Shown: piece after piece, positions 1-8,903 of the stretch
Position numbering within the stretch: the stretch's first letter is position 1
How the letters are laid out: every line of letters begins with the position of its first letter
Assembly: GCA_964352615.1 (NCBI GenBank)
Contig: CAYGSG010000001.1
Span: forward strand, 1-64,000
DNA from: OFTM382 sp964352615
GTDB taxonomy: Bacteria > Planctomycetota > Phycisphaerae > Phycisphaerales > UBA1924
Direction: 5' to 3'
DNA: 64,000 nucleotides
Program-made: the position numbers and the translations under genes
The notes under the pieces: model-generated
The model's database searches: none
Told to the model about the DNA's origin: nothing
Seen by the model: only the letters and a program-made list of their open reading frames with translations

Positions 1-152
1 GCAAACTGCTTCAAACACTGCGGGTACACGCTACGTCAGAGATGAGGACGCTCTAGCCACTCCCAGATGACGAACACAATTTTCCGGAGCCTTCTAGGAC
101 CGACCCGGCGGGAGGCTGCTACAGGTGCTGCGTACACTAAATCGCACCAGGA

Positions 153-1445
153 TCACGCAGACGTAGAGCCTCGATCACTCTGGATGCTCTGGGCGATGGT
201 CTTGCCGGCGATGACACCGCTCGCCCACGCCCACTGGAAGTTGAAGCCGCCGATGCGGCCGTCGACGTCGAGAATCTCACCGACAAGAGCGAGTCCGTCG
301 CAGACTCGGCTGCCCATCGTGGCGGGGTTGATCTCGGTGATCGGCACCCCGCCGGCGGTGGCCTCGGCATGGTTGAAGCCCCGGTCGTGCGCGATGTCCA
401 CACGCATCTCGACCAACGCATGGGCCAAGGACCGGCGCGATTCCTTCGAAAGCCTTGCGCCCGGCAGCATGGCATCGACGCGGTGCGCCTCGCACAACGC
501 ACGGCCGAGTCGCTCGGGGAGACGTTCGCGGAGCCAGGCGAGCACCGATCGTGCGCCGAGCCCGGTGAGAGCGCTGTCGGTGGACTCGAACGTCTCGCCC
601 GGTAGCCAACTCAGGCGGAGCGAAGCCTGCTTGTCGTGTACTCGTGCATCAGAAAGCCAGCGAGAAGCATCCATGACAGCAGGGCCACTAAGACCGAAGT
701 GCGTACACAGCAGGTCGTTCTCGAACCGTGCGAGTCGTTGACCCGAGCCAACGCACACGTCGATGCACACCCGGGTGCTGATGCCAGAGAGTTCCGTGAG
801 CCAGCGTGAATCGGAGCCCACAACCAGCGGCACAAGAGCCGGAAAGAGGTTCTCAGTAATCGTGTGCCCGAGCGCACGGGCGAGGGCGTAGCCGGCTCCG
901 TCTGAACCGGACCTGGGCAGAGCCTTGCCCCCGGTTGCGAGGATCACGCGTGGTGTGCGCACGGCGCCCTCGCTCCCTTCACGATGGATGGTGAATCCCC
1001 CCGTTGGCAGGTGGTTGATGGTGCCGACGCGCCACGGGTTGCGCAGTTCGACCCCGACTCGCTGGACCTCGGCGAGCAACGCATTGAGCACGGTGCGGGC
1101 GCTGTCCGTCACGGGGAACAGTTTGCCGGTGTCTTCGCGTTTGAGTTCAACTCCAAGCTCTCGGAAGAACGCGACGGTCTCGGGAACATCGAATCTGCGC
1201 AGCACCTTGCGGATGGTGTTGCGTGAGCCGCCCGCGTATTGGCGTTCGTCGACCTCGTGGTGGGTCACGTTGCAGCGTCCGCCGCCAGCGACGAGAATCT
1301 TGACGCCAACCTGCTTGGCTCCATCGAGCAGGACAACCCGCCCCCCGGTGCCCTCGAGGCCGCGCCCCGCCCAGATTGCGGCCATAAGCCCGGCGGCCCC
1401 AGCGCCGACCACCACAAGATCAGCGTGCTCGTCTTGCAAGTTCAA
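153..1445 (-). CDS. BaiN/HI0933-type NAD(P)/FAD-dependent oxidoreductase
   Basis: About 430 residues. The N-terminus carries a Rossmann FAD-binding motif (VVVGAGAAGLMAA) followed by a second segment typical of the HI0933/BaiN flavoproteins (VAGGGRCNVTH), and the C-terminus has the FAD-closing motif (GEILDVDGRIGGFNFQWAWASG). The family is soluble and flavin-binding; the physiological substrate is unknown for most members. Reading can be extended upstream to a GTG at 1511, but that codon lies in a strong hairpin (1500-1527) that looks like the terminator of the next gene. I therefore prefer one of the TTG codons at 1445 or 1439, which puts the Rossmann motif at the usual distance from the start. 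The start is uncertain, the family assignment is firm. Confidence 0.85.
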   Translation of the reverse strand: MNLQDEHADLVVVGAGAAGLMAAIWAGRGLEGTGGRVVLLDGAKQVGVKILVAGGGRCNVTHHEVDERQYAGGSRNTIRKVLRRFDVPETVAFFRELGVELKREDTGKLFPVTDSARTVLNALLAEVQRVGVELRNPWRVGTINHLPTGGFTIHREGSEGAVRTPRVILATGGKALPRSGSDGAGYALARALGHTITENLFPALVPLVVGSDSRWLTELSGISTRVCIDVCVGSGQRLARFENDLLCTHFGLSGPAVMDASRWLSDARVHDKQASLRLSWLPGETFESTDSALTGLGARSVLAWLRERLPERLGRALCEAHRVDAMLPGARLSKESRRSLAHALVEMRVDIAHDRGFNHAEATAGGVPITEINPATMGSRVCDGLALVGEILDVDGRIGGFNFQWAWASGVIAGKTIAQSIQSDRGSTSA

Positions 1446-1499
1446 GGATAGCTCGGTCCGGCACCGAAACGCCTTGGTGCGGAACGCAGGCACGAACAA

Positions 1500-1527
1500 C
1501 CCCCGGAGCACCGAAGCGCTCCGGGGG
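1500..1527 (-). terminator. Hairpin downstream of the first PEP-CTERM-like gene
   Basis: A perfect 10-bp stem (CCCCCGGAGC at 1500-1509, its complement at 1518-1527) with an 8-nt loop, lying 50 bp after the stop of the minus-strand gene ending at 1578. On the minus strand it is followed by a short U-rich stretch (TTGTTCG), so it reads as a GC-rich intrinsic terminator. Confidence 0.6.
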
Positions 1528-1577
1528 CTGGTTCACTTCGCCGGGGACACGGTTGTCGCCCGGCGCTCAGGATGGGC

Positions 1578-2846
1578 TCAGAATGCGCGACGCCTGCGAC
1601 GGAAGAAGCCGAGTCCTGCTGCGGCAAAGGGTGCGAGTGTGACGGGCGTGGGGACGACGGCGACCCAAACATCGGCGAAGCCTGCAGCGTCGTAGCCCGA
1701 ACCGGAAAAGACGGTGCCGTCGGCGGACACGCCGGTGATGCTGGTGAGGTGCCAGCCGTCGAGGCCGATCACACCCTCGTTCTGCAGGTAGCTTGCGAGG
1801 TCGTGCATCTGGTGGCCGTCAGCAGCCGTCCAGAATGCGGCGGTCTCGACGCCGCCGGGCAGGGTGTACGAGCCGCCAATGACGGTGGCATCGGCAGAGA
1901 ACGCGATGGCGTCCGAGTCGTGGAGATCGAATAAGTTGATCTGGCCGTCACCGTTGATGTCGCCGCCGTCGAGGAGCGTGAAGGTCTCGGAGCCGAATTG
2001 ATAGAGACCGCCCTTGGAGGTGTCGTCGTCGTGCAAGGTAAGGGCGAGGGCCTGTGCGCCGTCTGCGGTGAGTTTGGTGAAGACGATGGAGTCGGCATCG
2101 GCGACATCGGGCTCGACGACGTCGATGATGCCAGAACTGATGTACTGCCTGATGGCGTTCATCGCTTTGTCTGCCGACTTGGGGCGGTTGCTCAAGATGA
2201 CTGTGTCTGAGACGCCGCCGCAGGCGAATTCACCGGATGGAGTGACATCCCAGATTTCGGAGGAGTTGGTGCCGGTCGGTACCGGGAGCAGTTGCGCATC
2301 GCCGCCATCGAGCCATACGGCCGCGTGACGTGAGTTGCCGTTGCCGTCGAGGTCGCCGTAGAGGGCGCCACCGATCACGCCGCCGCCGACACTCGTGGAT
2401 GTGGCCCAGCTATTCGCGCCGTGGGAGTTTGGGAGTTCGTACACGCTGCCGGGCGCGCCACCGCTGGTGTCCCAGACTGCTGCGAAGGCCGGGATCGGCT
2501 TCTTGATCAGGCCGATGCTGATGCCCTTGACCGGGTCGCCTGGCCCGCGTTCGGGCGCGGGAACGGGGCGGAACTGGAAGATTTCGAACTCGAGGGCGTT
2601 CCCGAAGTCGTCGGTGGGCTGGGGCATCTCGTAGACGGTGTCGGTGCGCCATTCCCAGAGGCCTGTGACGGGGTCGCCGTTGTCGCGAAAGCCATCGAAT
2701 GCGACAACCCCCTCGGCGGTGGTGTTGGATCGGCCTGAGTTGTAGTTCTTGCCTTGGGAGTTCATTGGGATGAATGCCTGGGCGTGTGCGAGGCCGGTGG
2801 TTCCGGCGAGTGCGAGCAGTGCGAGCGTGGTGGTCGTGCGTTGCAT
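1578..2846 (-). CDS. Secreted PEP-CTERM-like protein with dockerin-like motif (paralogue 1)
   Basis: 422 residues. A clear signal peptide (MQRTTTTLALLALAG...AHA) is followed by an extracellular region of repeated 'A-x-W-D/TSGG' beta-type segments resembling HAF repeats, a calcium-loop-like GDINGDGQINLFD motif late in the protein, and a tail of VPTP, a hydrophobic stretch and RRRRR. That tail is the sorting signal style common in Phycisphaerae exported proteins. The start at 2846 is set by a consensus AGGAGG 6 nt upstream. Its neighbour at 3054-4340 is a paralogue of the same length and motif order, so this is a tandem duplication. Function unknown; probably cell-surface or secreted. No exosortase gene is in the window. 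Confidence 0.85.
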   Translation of the reverse strand: MQRTTTTLALLALAGTTGLAHAQAFIPMNSQGKNYNSGRSNTTAEGVVAFDGFRDNGDPVTGLWEWRTDTVYEMPQPTDDFGNALEFEIFQFRPVPAPERGPGDPVKGISIGLIKKPIPAFAAVWDTSGGAPGSVYELPNSHGANSWATSTSVGGGVIGGALYGDLDGNGNSRHAAVWLDGGDAQLLPVPTGTNSSEIWDVTPSGEFACGGVSDTVILSNRPKSADKAMNAIRQYISSGIIDVVEPDVADADSIVFTKLTADGAQALALTLHDDDTSKGGLYQFGSETFTLLDGGDINGDGQINLFDLHDSDAIAFSADATVIGGSYTLPGGVETAAFWTAADGHQMHDLASYLQNEGVIGLDGWHLTSITGVSADGTVFSGSGYDAAGFADVWVAVVPTPVTLAPFAAAGLGFFRRRRRAF

Positions 2847-2950
2847 GGTGAACCTCCTGAGTTCTGGTTTGCGAATCGGCCCGGCAATCGGGCCCCTGCT
2901 TCCGCAGGTACTCCGAAGCCCAGAGGCGCATCTCGCAGTGTTGCGTAAGA
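2847..2950 (-). promoter_or_regulatory. Structured 5' leader, copy 1
   Basis: Minus-strand leader of the gene starting at 2846. The 44 nt next to the start codon are identical to those of the paralogue at 4340, with high similarity for roughly 55 nt more. Two hairpins can be drawn: one with a GGAA loop (stem 2895-2899 with 2904-2908) and one with stem 2879-2883 and 2889-2893. An outer helix pairs 2919-2926 with 2853-2861, covering the AGGAGG ribosome binding site. Differences between the two copies fall in the loop or keep pairing through G-U. I do not recognise a named riboswitch class. Confidence 0.55.
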
Positions 2951-2992
2951 AAAATGTGAATGACCTCAGATCACCGGCTGGGCGCAACAAAC

Positions 2993-3023
2993 CACGCCGC
3001 CCGCGTGTTGAACGGGCGGCGTG
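2993..3023 (-). terminator. Terminator of the second PEP-CTERM-like gene
   Basis: A perfect 11-bp GC-rich stem (CACGCCGCCCG at 2993-3003 and its complement at 3013-3023) with a 9-nt loop, 30 bp after the stop at 3054. On the minus strand it is followed by GGTTTGTTG. It separates the two paralogues, so each has its own transcription unit and its own leader. Confidence 0.65.
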
Positions 3024-3053
3024 CAGAGGGAGATTGGGAGTTGGTTGCGGGGT

Positions 3054-4340
3054 TCAGCGCCTTGAGCGGCGTACGGCTAGACAGCCGCCCAGTGAGAGCA
3101 TGGCGAGGGGGCCGGGGGAGGGAATAGTGATCCGCCAGCCCCCAGTGTTCCCGTCCGGGTCGATGCCCCAGCCGACGAGGACCGAACCGTCTGCAGAAAT
3201 CCCGGTGATCGCGCCGAACTGCCAGCCGGCTTCGCCGCTCATGCCAAGGTTGGAAACGTAGTCATGCAGGTCGTGCATCTCGTAGATGCCCCCGTCGGCT
3301 AGCCAGATGGCGGCGGCTTCGTCCCCGCCGGGAAGGGTGTAAGACCCGCCGATGATTTCGGCATCGGCAGAGGTGGCGTAGACGGCGGAGTCGTGGCGGT
3401 CGAACAAGTTGATCTGACCATCCTGGTTGATGTCGCCGGCGTCGAGCAGCGTGTAGCTTTCAGAGGCGACATCGAACAGGCCGCCCTTGGTGGTGTCGTC
3501 AGCGTGCCACGACCAGGTGAGAATCTTCGACCCGTCGGGGGTCATCTGCGCGAACACCAGCGATTCTGCACCCACGGACGAAGGCTCGACCACGCGGTAG
3601 GTGTCGCCAGGGATGTCCCAGATCATGCCCTTCTGCGTGGTGGTGTCGGCTGGCTTGGGCTTGGGCTGCTCACTTGACATGCCCTGCTCGCCGATGGCGC
3701 CGCAAGCAATATTGCCGTCGTCGGAAGTCCACCAGACCTCCGAGGCTCGCGTGCCAACGGGAACGTGCATCAGTTCAGCGGTGCCGCTGTTGACCCACTT
3801 GGCCGCGTGGCGTGAGACGCCCTGGCCATCGATGTCGCCGTAGAGCGCGCCCGCAATGAAGGAGCCGTTGGCGCTGGCGTTGGTGGACCAACTGTCGGCG
3901 CCGTAGGCGTTGTCGAGTTCGACGATCACCCCCTCGTCAGAATCGCGTGTGTCCCAGTAGGCGGCCTTACTGCCGGGCGTCTTCTCGACAATGATGTCGA
4001 TGCCGGGGATGGTCTGCCCCCGCTCGGGGCCGGGGATATGGCGGAACTGGTAGCTCACGACGTCTTGGAAGTTGCCGAAGTCGTCGGTGGGCGTAGGCAT
4101 GTGGTAGAACTGGCCGTTGGTCCAGACCGCGGCACCCTCGACGCGGTCGCCCTGGATGCCCTTCTCGCCGATGGCTTTGCAGGGGATGAGTTTGCCATCG
4201 GGCGAAACCCCGATGGGGACCGCGGAGACCATGCCCTCGTCGTAGCCAAGGGACGTGAAGACGGGGGCGAACTGGCCGAGGGCAGTGCCCGCCGAGCCGG
4301 CGAGTGCGAGCAGTGCGAGGGTGGTAGTCGAGCGTTGCAT
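3054..4340 (-). CDS. Secreted PEP-CTERM-like protein with dockerin-like motif (paralogue 2)
   Basis: 428 residues, start at 4340 with AGGAGG just upstream. The signal peptide (MQRSTTTLALLALAG) nearly matches that of the downstream paralogue. The body has the same motif order: MPTPTDDFGN, a PGPERG segment, a GALYGDIDGQG segment, the calcium-loop-like GDINQDGQINLFD and a SADAEIIGGSYTLPGG block. It ends in IPSP, a hydrophobic stretch and RRSRR, the PEP-CTERM-like sorting tail. The role is unknown. Shared leader, shared signal peptide and diverged middle indicate duplication of the whole unit, leader included, followed by divergence of the mature protein. Confidence 0.85.
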   Translation of the reverse strand: MQRSTTTLALLALAGSAGTALGQFAPVFTSLGYDEGMVSAVPIGVSPDGKLIPCKAIGEKGIQGDRVEGAAVWTNGQFYHMPTPTDDFGNFQDVVSYQFRHIPGPERGQTIPGIDIIVEKTPGSKAAYWDTRDSDEGVIVELDNAYGADSWSTNASANGSFIAGALYGDIDGQGVSRHAAKWVNSGTAELMHVPVGTRASEVWWTSDDGNIACGAIGEQGMSSEQPKPKPADTTTQKGMIWDIPGDTYRVVEPSSVGAESLVFAQMTPDGSKILTWSWHADDTTKGGLFDVASESYTLLDAGDINQDGQINLFDRHDSAVYATSADAEIIGGSYTLPGGDEAAAIWLADGGIYEMHDLHDYVSNLGMSGEAGWQFGAITGISADGSVLVGWGIDPDGNTGGWRITIPSPGPLAMLSLGGCLAVRRSRR

Positions 4341-4450
4341 GGTGAACCTCCTGAGTTCTGGTTTGCGAATCGGCCCGGCAATCGAGCCCTGCTTTCGCAG
4401 GTACTCCGAAGCTCAGGGACCGATCTCGCAGAGGTCCGCAAGAAAATTTC
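4341..4450 (-). promoter_or_regulatory. Structured 5' leader, copy 2
   Basis: Counterpart of the leader at 2847-2950. The hairpin at 4388-4401 has a GAAA loop here instead of GGAA (both GNRA). The second hairpin keeps pairing with a G-U in place of a G-C. The outer helix pairs CCUGAG (4417-4412) with CUCAGG (4355-4350) immediately before the AGG of the ribosome binding site. The preserved pairing with altered bases is the reason I think the RNA structure is selected rather than merely copied. Confidence 0.55.
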
Positions 4451-4472
4451 ACCGTGCCGGATCTCAGGGGCT

Positions 4473-7400
4473 TCAGGGGGCCTTGGCGGGCTCGCTGACG
4501 GTTCTCTCGGCGCTAGCGGCCCAGCTTCGCAGGGCTGCGGCCTGCGATGGCTCGCGTCCGAGTTCGGCGGTGAGCCGGGCGATGTGGTATTCGAGGTTGC
4601 CCACGATGCACCGATCAGGAGCTTTGAGGTCGATCAGGAACAACTGGCCGCCCTCCTCGGGTACACCCAGCCGGACCTCCCCGCCTGCGGCGAGTGAGCG
4701 GCCATCGGGGCTGAACACAAGCTCGAAGACCCCCTGCTCGAACAGGTCCATCGAAGCCAGTTCACGCCCGTGGGCAACGTCCCACAACCGCACATCTCGG
4801 GTCTCGGGCGCTCCCCCGCCCGAGGCGAGGAGCTTGCCATCGGGACTGAACGCGATCGCAAAGACCCCGCCCGCGTGTACGCCGAACGCTCTCATGAGCC
4901 TGAGCGTGGGGGTGGGGTCATCCTCGATGCGCCACAGCCGGATCATGCCGTCGTCGCCCGAGGTGGCGATGAGATCTGGGTCGGTTGGACTGACCACGAT
5001 CTTTCGGACTAGCGGCACGCCGGCCAACACCGCGACGGGCTCGAGTGAGTCCTGGTCGAGCGCGACGAGGTCGTATTCTGCCGGGCCGACCAGCAGCCAC
5101 TTGCGGTCCGGGATTCTTGCCATCGCTCTGAAGAAGGGCACTTGCGTGTAGTGCTTCAGATCTGTCTCGTGGAGCACCGTGCCGTCCGAGGCATCGAGCT
5201 TGAGGAGGTGGCCATCACCGGTGAGTGCCCAGAGCACCCGGTCCGCTTCAAGCTCGATCGCAGCAATCCAGCGTTCCCCGCCTTGGATCAGCTCGGTTTG
5301 CTTGTCTCCAAGCCTTACTACCCGCGCGGTGTTCTGGCCGAGGTCATGCGTGCCGACGTAGGCGTCGCTTCCGATCATCCGGAGGGCGGTGACTCCGCCC
5401 TTGACATGCCTGATCTCGCCGATGGGCGCACCCTGCTTGGCGAGATCGAAGCAGCGCACCGAGCCGTCCATTGCGCCGGCCCAGAGCCGGTCGCTCTCCG
5501 GCGAGAACACCAGCCCAAAAACGGTGGCATACCCGCTCTCGGTCACCGATGTTGGCAGCGGCAGCCGGGTGATGCCTGTGGCATCAAGATCGAGCACAAA
5601 GCCTCGGTTCGAGGGCTTGGCTGTGCCCAACATGAACCGGCCGTCATCCGAGAGCATGACGCCGCTGGCGCTGATCGCCGGGATAGGGGTCCCCTCAGAG
5701 AGGGGGCCTGCCCGCAAGCCTAAAGCAACTCGCCAACGGTCTGAAAGAATGATGTACCGGTCGCTTTGCAGCGTGCTGGCCAAAGAGCGAACCCCATCCA
5801 GAATCGGTGAACGAGGCGTGGAGAGAGCAATACCGCTGGCGGGATCACGCGCGTTGAAGGTCGCCAGCGCGTCAGGCCCGAGCACCACAAATTCTTCTGG
5901 GTTCCCACGGCTGGCCACCCTCAAGAACCGGGGCTCCTCATCACCGGTTCGTTGGTACAACAACTCCCCGGTTTCTGTGCCAAAGACGAGCAAATCCCCG
6001 CCCTCTGTCGTCACCGCTAGATACTGCCCTGTAGCCTCGAACGCGGTAGTTGAAGTAGGCCCGGGGAGCGGATGCGTGGCCAGCGCTATCGCCTGCTCTT
6101 TGGATACCTTCCATAAGTTCAGTCGCCAATCGCCGGCCTGGCTGCGTGAGAGAGTTGCGAGTCGATCGCCCGATATCACGAACCCGAACGTCAAGGCGTT
6201 CTCGTCAAGCTCGGTCCATGCGCCGGTGTCCGTGTCGATGAGATGGCAACGCCTATTTTCGGAAACGAGTACCGCTGAGTGGACGCCTGTTGAGAGACCA
6301 AAGCCCCCGGCACCCGAAGAACCCTCCGGGATCTCAAGAGATTTGACCACGCTTCGAGTCTTCCAATCCCACCAGTTGAGCCGGCCGCGATCCCACTCCC
6401 CGGTGACCATCGCGTTGAGCGCAGCGTCGTACGCGATGTGCGGCCTGCTGGAATCGGGCACGCTGAAAACCACCGGCGACCGGAAGTATATCTCCCAGAG
6501 CGCCCAGTACGCGACGCTCGTCGGCGTGCCGCCCAGAGTCTCGATGCCTTCGATCGCGTTCTTCACCAGCACCGGCTCGGGCTCGAGCAGCGCGTCCCAC
6601 GCCAGTCGCTCGCCCGCCTCGAAGTTGTCCATGGCCACCGACCGGGCCTCGGCCATGCGGACCCAGTGCGACTCCATCACGCGAGCATCGCGGACGGCAT
6701 CGGCAGTTCTTGCAAGGGATGCCTGCTCGCGCGCGACCAGGCCAAGCGTGCCGGTTGTGGCTATCGCGGCCAATCCCGCCGCGGTGATAGCCACGGGCCA
6801 CCGATACCGGCGAAGCCACTTGCGCAGTATGTATGCCCGGCTATCAAAGCGGGCACGCACCGCCCGCCCATCGAGCCAGGCGCGGAGGTCGTCGCGGAAC
6901 TCGGCGGCCGTGGCGTAGCGGCGGTCTTTTTCCTTGGCGAGCGCCTTGAACAGGACCGCATCGAGTTCGTCTCCGATGACACGGTTCAATGAGGACGGCC
7001 GCGGGGGCGGGGTCTCGCGGATCTGCCTGAGCAATTCAGCGGTGGGAGCATCGGTGCTGAACGGCAGCCTGCCGGTCAGGGCTTGGTAGAGCAGGAGCCC
7101 CATCGCGTAGACATCGGTGCGCATATCGATCGCGTTAGCGCCCTCAATGATCTGTTCCGGGGCCGAGTAAGCGATCGTCCCTACGAAGGCCCCGGTCAAC
7201 GTAGCGAAACTCTCCGCGGTCTCGTCCAGCGCCTTGGCCAGGCCGAAGTCGAGCACGCACGGCTCGCCGCCCGCGGTGACGATCACATTGCTGGGCTTGA
7301 TGTCACGGTGCAGGACCGCTCGCTGGTGGGCGTAGGCGATGGCATCGGCAACTTGGACTACGGCCTCGACGATTCGGCGAACCGCTGCGGATCCTGGCTC

Positions 7401-7940
7401 CGAGCGGGCGGCGGCCCATCGGTCGAACGGCTCGCCCTCGATGAACTCCATGACGCAGCCGACCCGGCCGTCGGCGAGTTCGCAAGGGCCAATGACGCGG
7501 ACGATGCCGGGGTGGTCGAGCTTTGCGGTCAGTTCGATCTCACGTTGGAAGCGGTACCGGGTGGATGGCTTACGAACCGCGTCGCCCAGCGGCACCTTGA
7601 TCGCCACCACCCGTTCGGTGCCGGTCTGCACGGCGCGATAGACCGCACCCTGCCCGCCGATGGACACCAGGCCCTCGATCTCATAGCCGGGAACCCGGAT
7701 GGTCACTGTGTCCGCAGGGCTCGGGAACGCACGGTCCGCAGCGCCGCTCTGAAACCGCTCCAAAAAGGTGTTGGCGCTGCGCATCTCGTCGAGCATCGCC
7801 CGGCAGCGCGCACAGTTGTGCAGATGCTCAGCGACGGCTGGCTCGGGGGCTTGATCCGAGGCCGAAGCCAGCGCGTCGAGAGCCGCGATGTCAAGACAAC
7901 CCTCGGGTGTGTCCTCATATGGCCCGATGCCCGGCTTCAT
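4473..7940 (-). CDS. Serine/threonine protein kinase with N-terminal zinc-finger and C-terminal WD40 domain
   Basis: About 1155 residues. An HxxxCxxC zinc motif (His39, Cys43, Cys46) resembles zinc-binding anti-sigma domains. The kinase domain runs from about 86 to 350: IGGQGAVYRA glycine loop, Lys115, HRDIKPSN (211-218), DFGLA (231-235) and an APEQ segment. A membrane segment at about 381-403 puts the rest outside the cytoplasm; it contains WD40-like repeats (FSPDGKLLASGG, LRLWRI). The sigma factor gene lies directly upstream. Translation could start at 7964, overlapping the sigma gene by 23 bp, but the ATG at 7940 has GAGGA 8 nt upstream and follows the sigma stop by one base, so I chose it. 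ECF-kinase pairs are a known planctomycete arrangement; presumably it transduces an envelope signal to the sigma factor. Confidence 0.9.
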   Translation of the reverse strand: MKPGIGPYEDTPEGCLDIAALDALASASDQAPEPAVAEHLHNCARCRAMLDEMRSANTFLERFQSGAADRAFPSPADTVTIRVPGYEIEGLVSIGGQGAVYRAVQTGTERVVAIKVPLGDAVRKPSTRYRFQREIELTAKLDHPGIVRVIGPCELADGRVGCVMEFIEGEPFDRWAAARSEPGSAAVRRIVEAVVQVADAIAYAHQRAVLHRDIKPSNVIVTAGGEPCVLDFGLAKALDETAESFATLTGAFVGTIAYSAPEQIIEGANAIDMRTDVYAMGLLLYQALTGRLPFSTDAPTAELLRQIRETPPPRPSSLNRVIGDELDAVLFKALAKEKDRRYATAAEFRDDLRAWLDGRAVRARFDSRAYILRKWLRRYRWPVAITAAGLAAIATTGTLGLVAREQASLARTADAVRDARVMESHWVRMAEARSVAMDNFEAGERLAWDALLEPEPVLVKNAIEGIETLGGTPTSVAYWALWEIYFRSPVVFSVPDSSRPHIAYDAALNAMVTGEWDRGRLNWWDWKTRSVVKSLEIPEGSSGAGGFGLSTGVHSAVLVSENRRCHLIDTDTGAWTELDENALTFGFVISGDRLATLSRSQAGDWRLNLWKVSKEQAIALATHPLPGPTSTTAFEATGQYLAVTTEGGDLLVFGTETGELLYQRTGDEEPRFLRVASRGNPEEFVVLGPDALATFNARDPASGIALSTPRSPILDGVRSLASTLQSDRYIILSDRWRVALGLRAGPLSEGTPIPAISASGVMLSDDGRFMLGTAKPSNRGFVLDLDATGITRLPLPTSVTESGYATVFGLVFSPESDRLWAGAMDGSVRCFDLAKQGAPIGEIRHVKGGVTALRMIGSDAYVGTHDLGQNTARVVRLGDKQTELIQGGERWIAAIELEADRVLWALTGDGHLLKLDASDGTVLHETDLKHYTQVPFFRAMARIPDRKWLLVGPAEYDLVALDQDSLEPVAVLAGVPLVRKIVVSPTDPDLIATSGDDGMIRLWRIEDDPTPTLRLMRAFGVHAGGVFAIAFSPDGKLLASGGGAPETRDVRLWDVAHGRELASMDLFEQGVFELVFSPDGRSLAAGGEVRLGVPEEGGQLFLIDLKAPDRCIVGNLEYHIARLTAELGREPSQAAALRSWAASAERTVSEPAKAP

Positions 7941-7941
7941 G

Positions 7942-8535
7942 TCAGAGATCCTCGTAGAGCTCATCGAGGCGAGCCACGATTGGTTGCAGACGCTTGGTGA
8001 TCCGGTACTTCGCGTTGTAGACCTCTTCGCGTGTCATGCCAAGGCTTTGCGTGACTTCTTCGATGTCCGTACCCCGCAGGCCGAACAGCTCAAACGCGGA
8101 GAGCATGCGTTCGTCCGCCCCGCTCTCGCGGAGTTCATAAAGGGCTTGGCGAAGAATCTGGAGGTGGCGTTCATCGAGCCAGAGCCGGTCGATTTCGGCC
8201 TCACCAAATCGTTCGACAGCCTCAACAGAACCCGGTGCCTCGCGTCTCTTCACGGCTTGACGGCGTGCATCGATGGCCCGAGAACGCAGGATCGTAATCA
8301 GGAACGCGCTCAGTCGGCCACGCTCGCGCTCGTACTTGCCGGCTCGGTACGCCTCGATGAAGTTGAGCATCGTGACCTGAACCGCGTCTTCGGCCTCGGC
8401 GTCCGTGAGCCCCATGCGCCGGGCAACACCAACCATGATCGGTCGGCAGCGGGCATCGAGGTCAGTCCACGACTCCTGGTTAGCTGGATCGTGCAGGCCG
8501 TTCAGGAGTGCGGTCGTCGTACGCTGGGAGAACAC
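7942..8535 (-). CDS. ECF-type RNA polymerase sigma factor
   Basis: 197 residues with region 2 (DAVQVTMLNFIEAYRAGKYERERGRLSAFLITILRSRAID) and a C-terminal helix-turn-helix region 4 (LRGTDIEEVTQSLGMTREEVYNAKYRITKRL). It would direct RNA polymerase to a specific regulon. The start is a GTG at 8535 with GGAAGGA about 9 nt upstream. The partner kinase gene begins right at its stop codon, so the two are translationally coupled and probably form one signalling unit. The zinc-finger kinase is the obvious candidate regulator, since no separate anti-sigma gene is present. Confidence 0.9.
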   Translation of the reverse strand: MFSQRTTTALLNGLHDPANQESWTDLDARCRPIMVGVARRMGLTDAEAEDAVQVTMLNFIEAYRAGKYERERGRLSAFLITILRSRAIDARRQAVKRREAPGSVEAVERFGEAEIDRLWLDERHLQILRQALYELRESGADERMLSAFELFGLRGTDIEEVTQSLGMTREEVYNAKYRITKRLQPIVARLDELYEDL

Positions 8536-8903
8536 ACACGATTCCTTCCGTACTTCTTGATCTTGTCTTAAAGCGGATCGACGGCACGACGTACATCCGG
8601 TCGTTCAGCGTAACACGATTTGACATCCACGGGGCTTTCGCCTGCCGATCCATGCGATTGAAACCACGGCAGATGATGCGTGCCAGCGCCAGGCCGCGAG
8701 CTTCCCGGTTTGATCCTGTGCGAAGCCCCCCTGCCGCCGGTTCTGCGCCAACCCTGCGGCCTCGTCGATCGGCTCGCTACAGACCTACTCGCTGGCGGCA
8801 CGCCCACTGTCCTCTCGATCGCGGAGCACGACAGATGGACCGCTTCGTGTGGTTCTTGCACTGTCAATCCGATTCCTACACGCCGCGGCTGGAACCACCC
8901 CAC
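8536..8903. other. Intergenic region upstream of the sigma factor gene
   Basis: 368 bp without a gene I can support. One long reading frame crosses it on the minus strand, but its residue composition (Arg/Ser/Pro-rich, no motif) looks like a chance frame. It must hold the promoter of the sigma-kinase operon and the 3' end of the ABC-F transcript; I could not pick out convincing -35/-10 boxes or a terminator. Confidence 0.4.

Noticed and set aside
2847..2950. c-di-GMP riboswitch
   Set aside because: GNRA-type loop and CGCAAACC-like sequence are present, but the conserved core of that class is not in the right order. I leave the leader unclassified.
8568..8903. 111-residue minus-strand frame between the sigma factor and ABC-F genes
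   Set aside because: No motif, biased Arg/Ser/Pro composition, no ribosome binding site; it looks like a high-GC chance frame.
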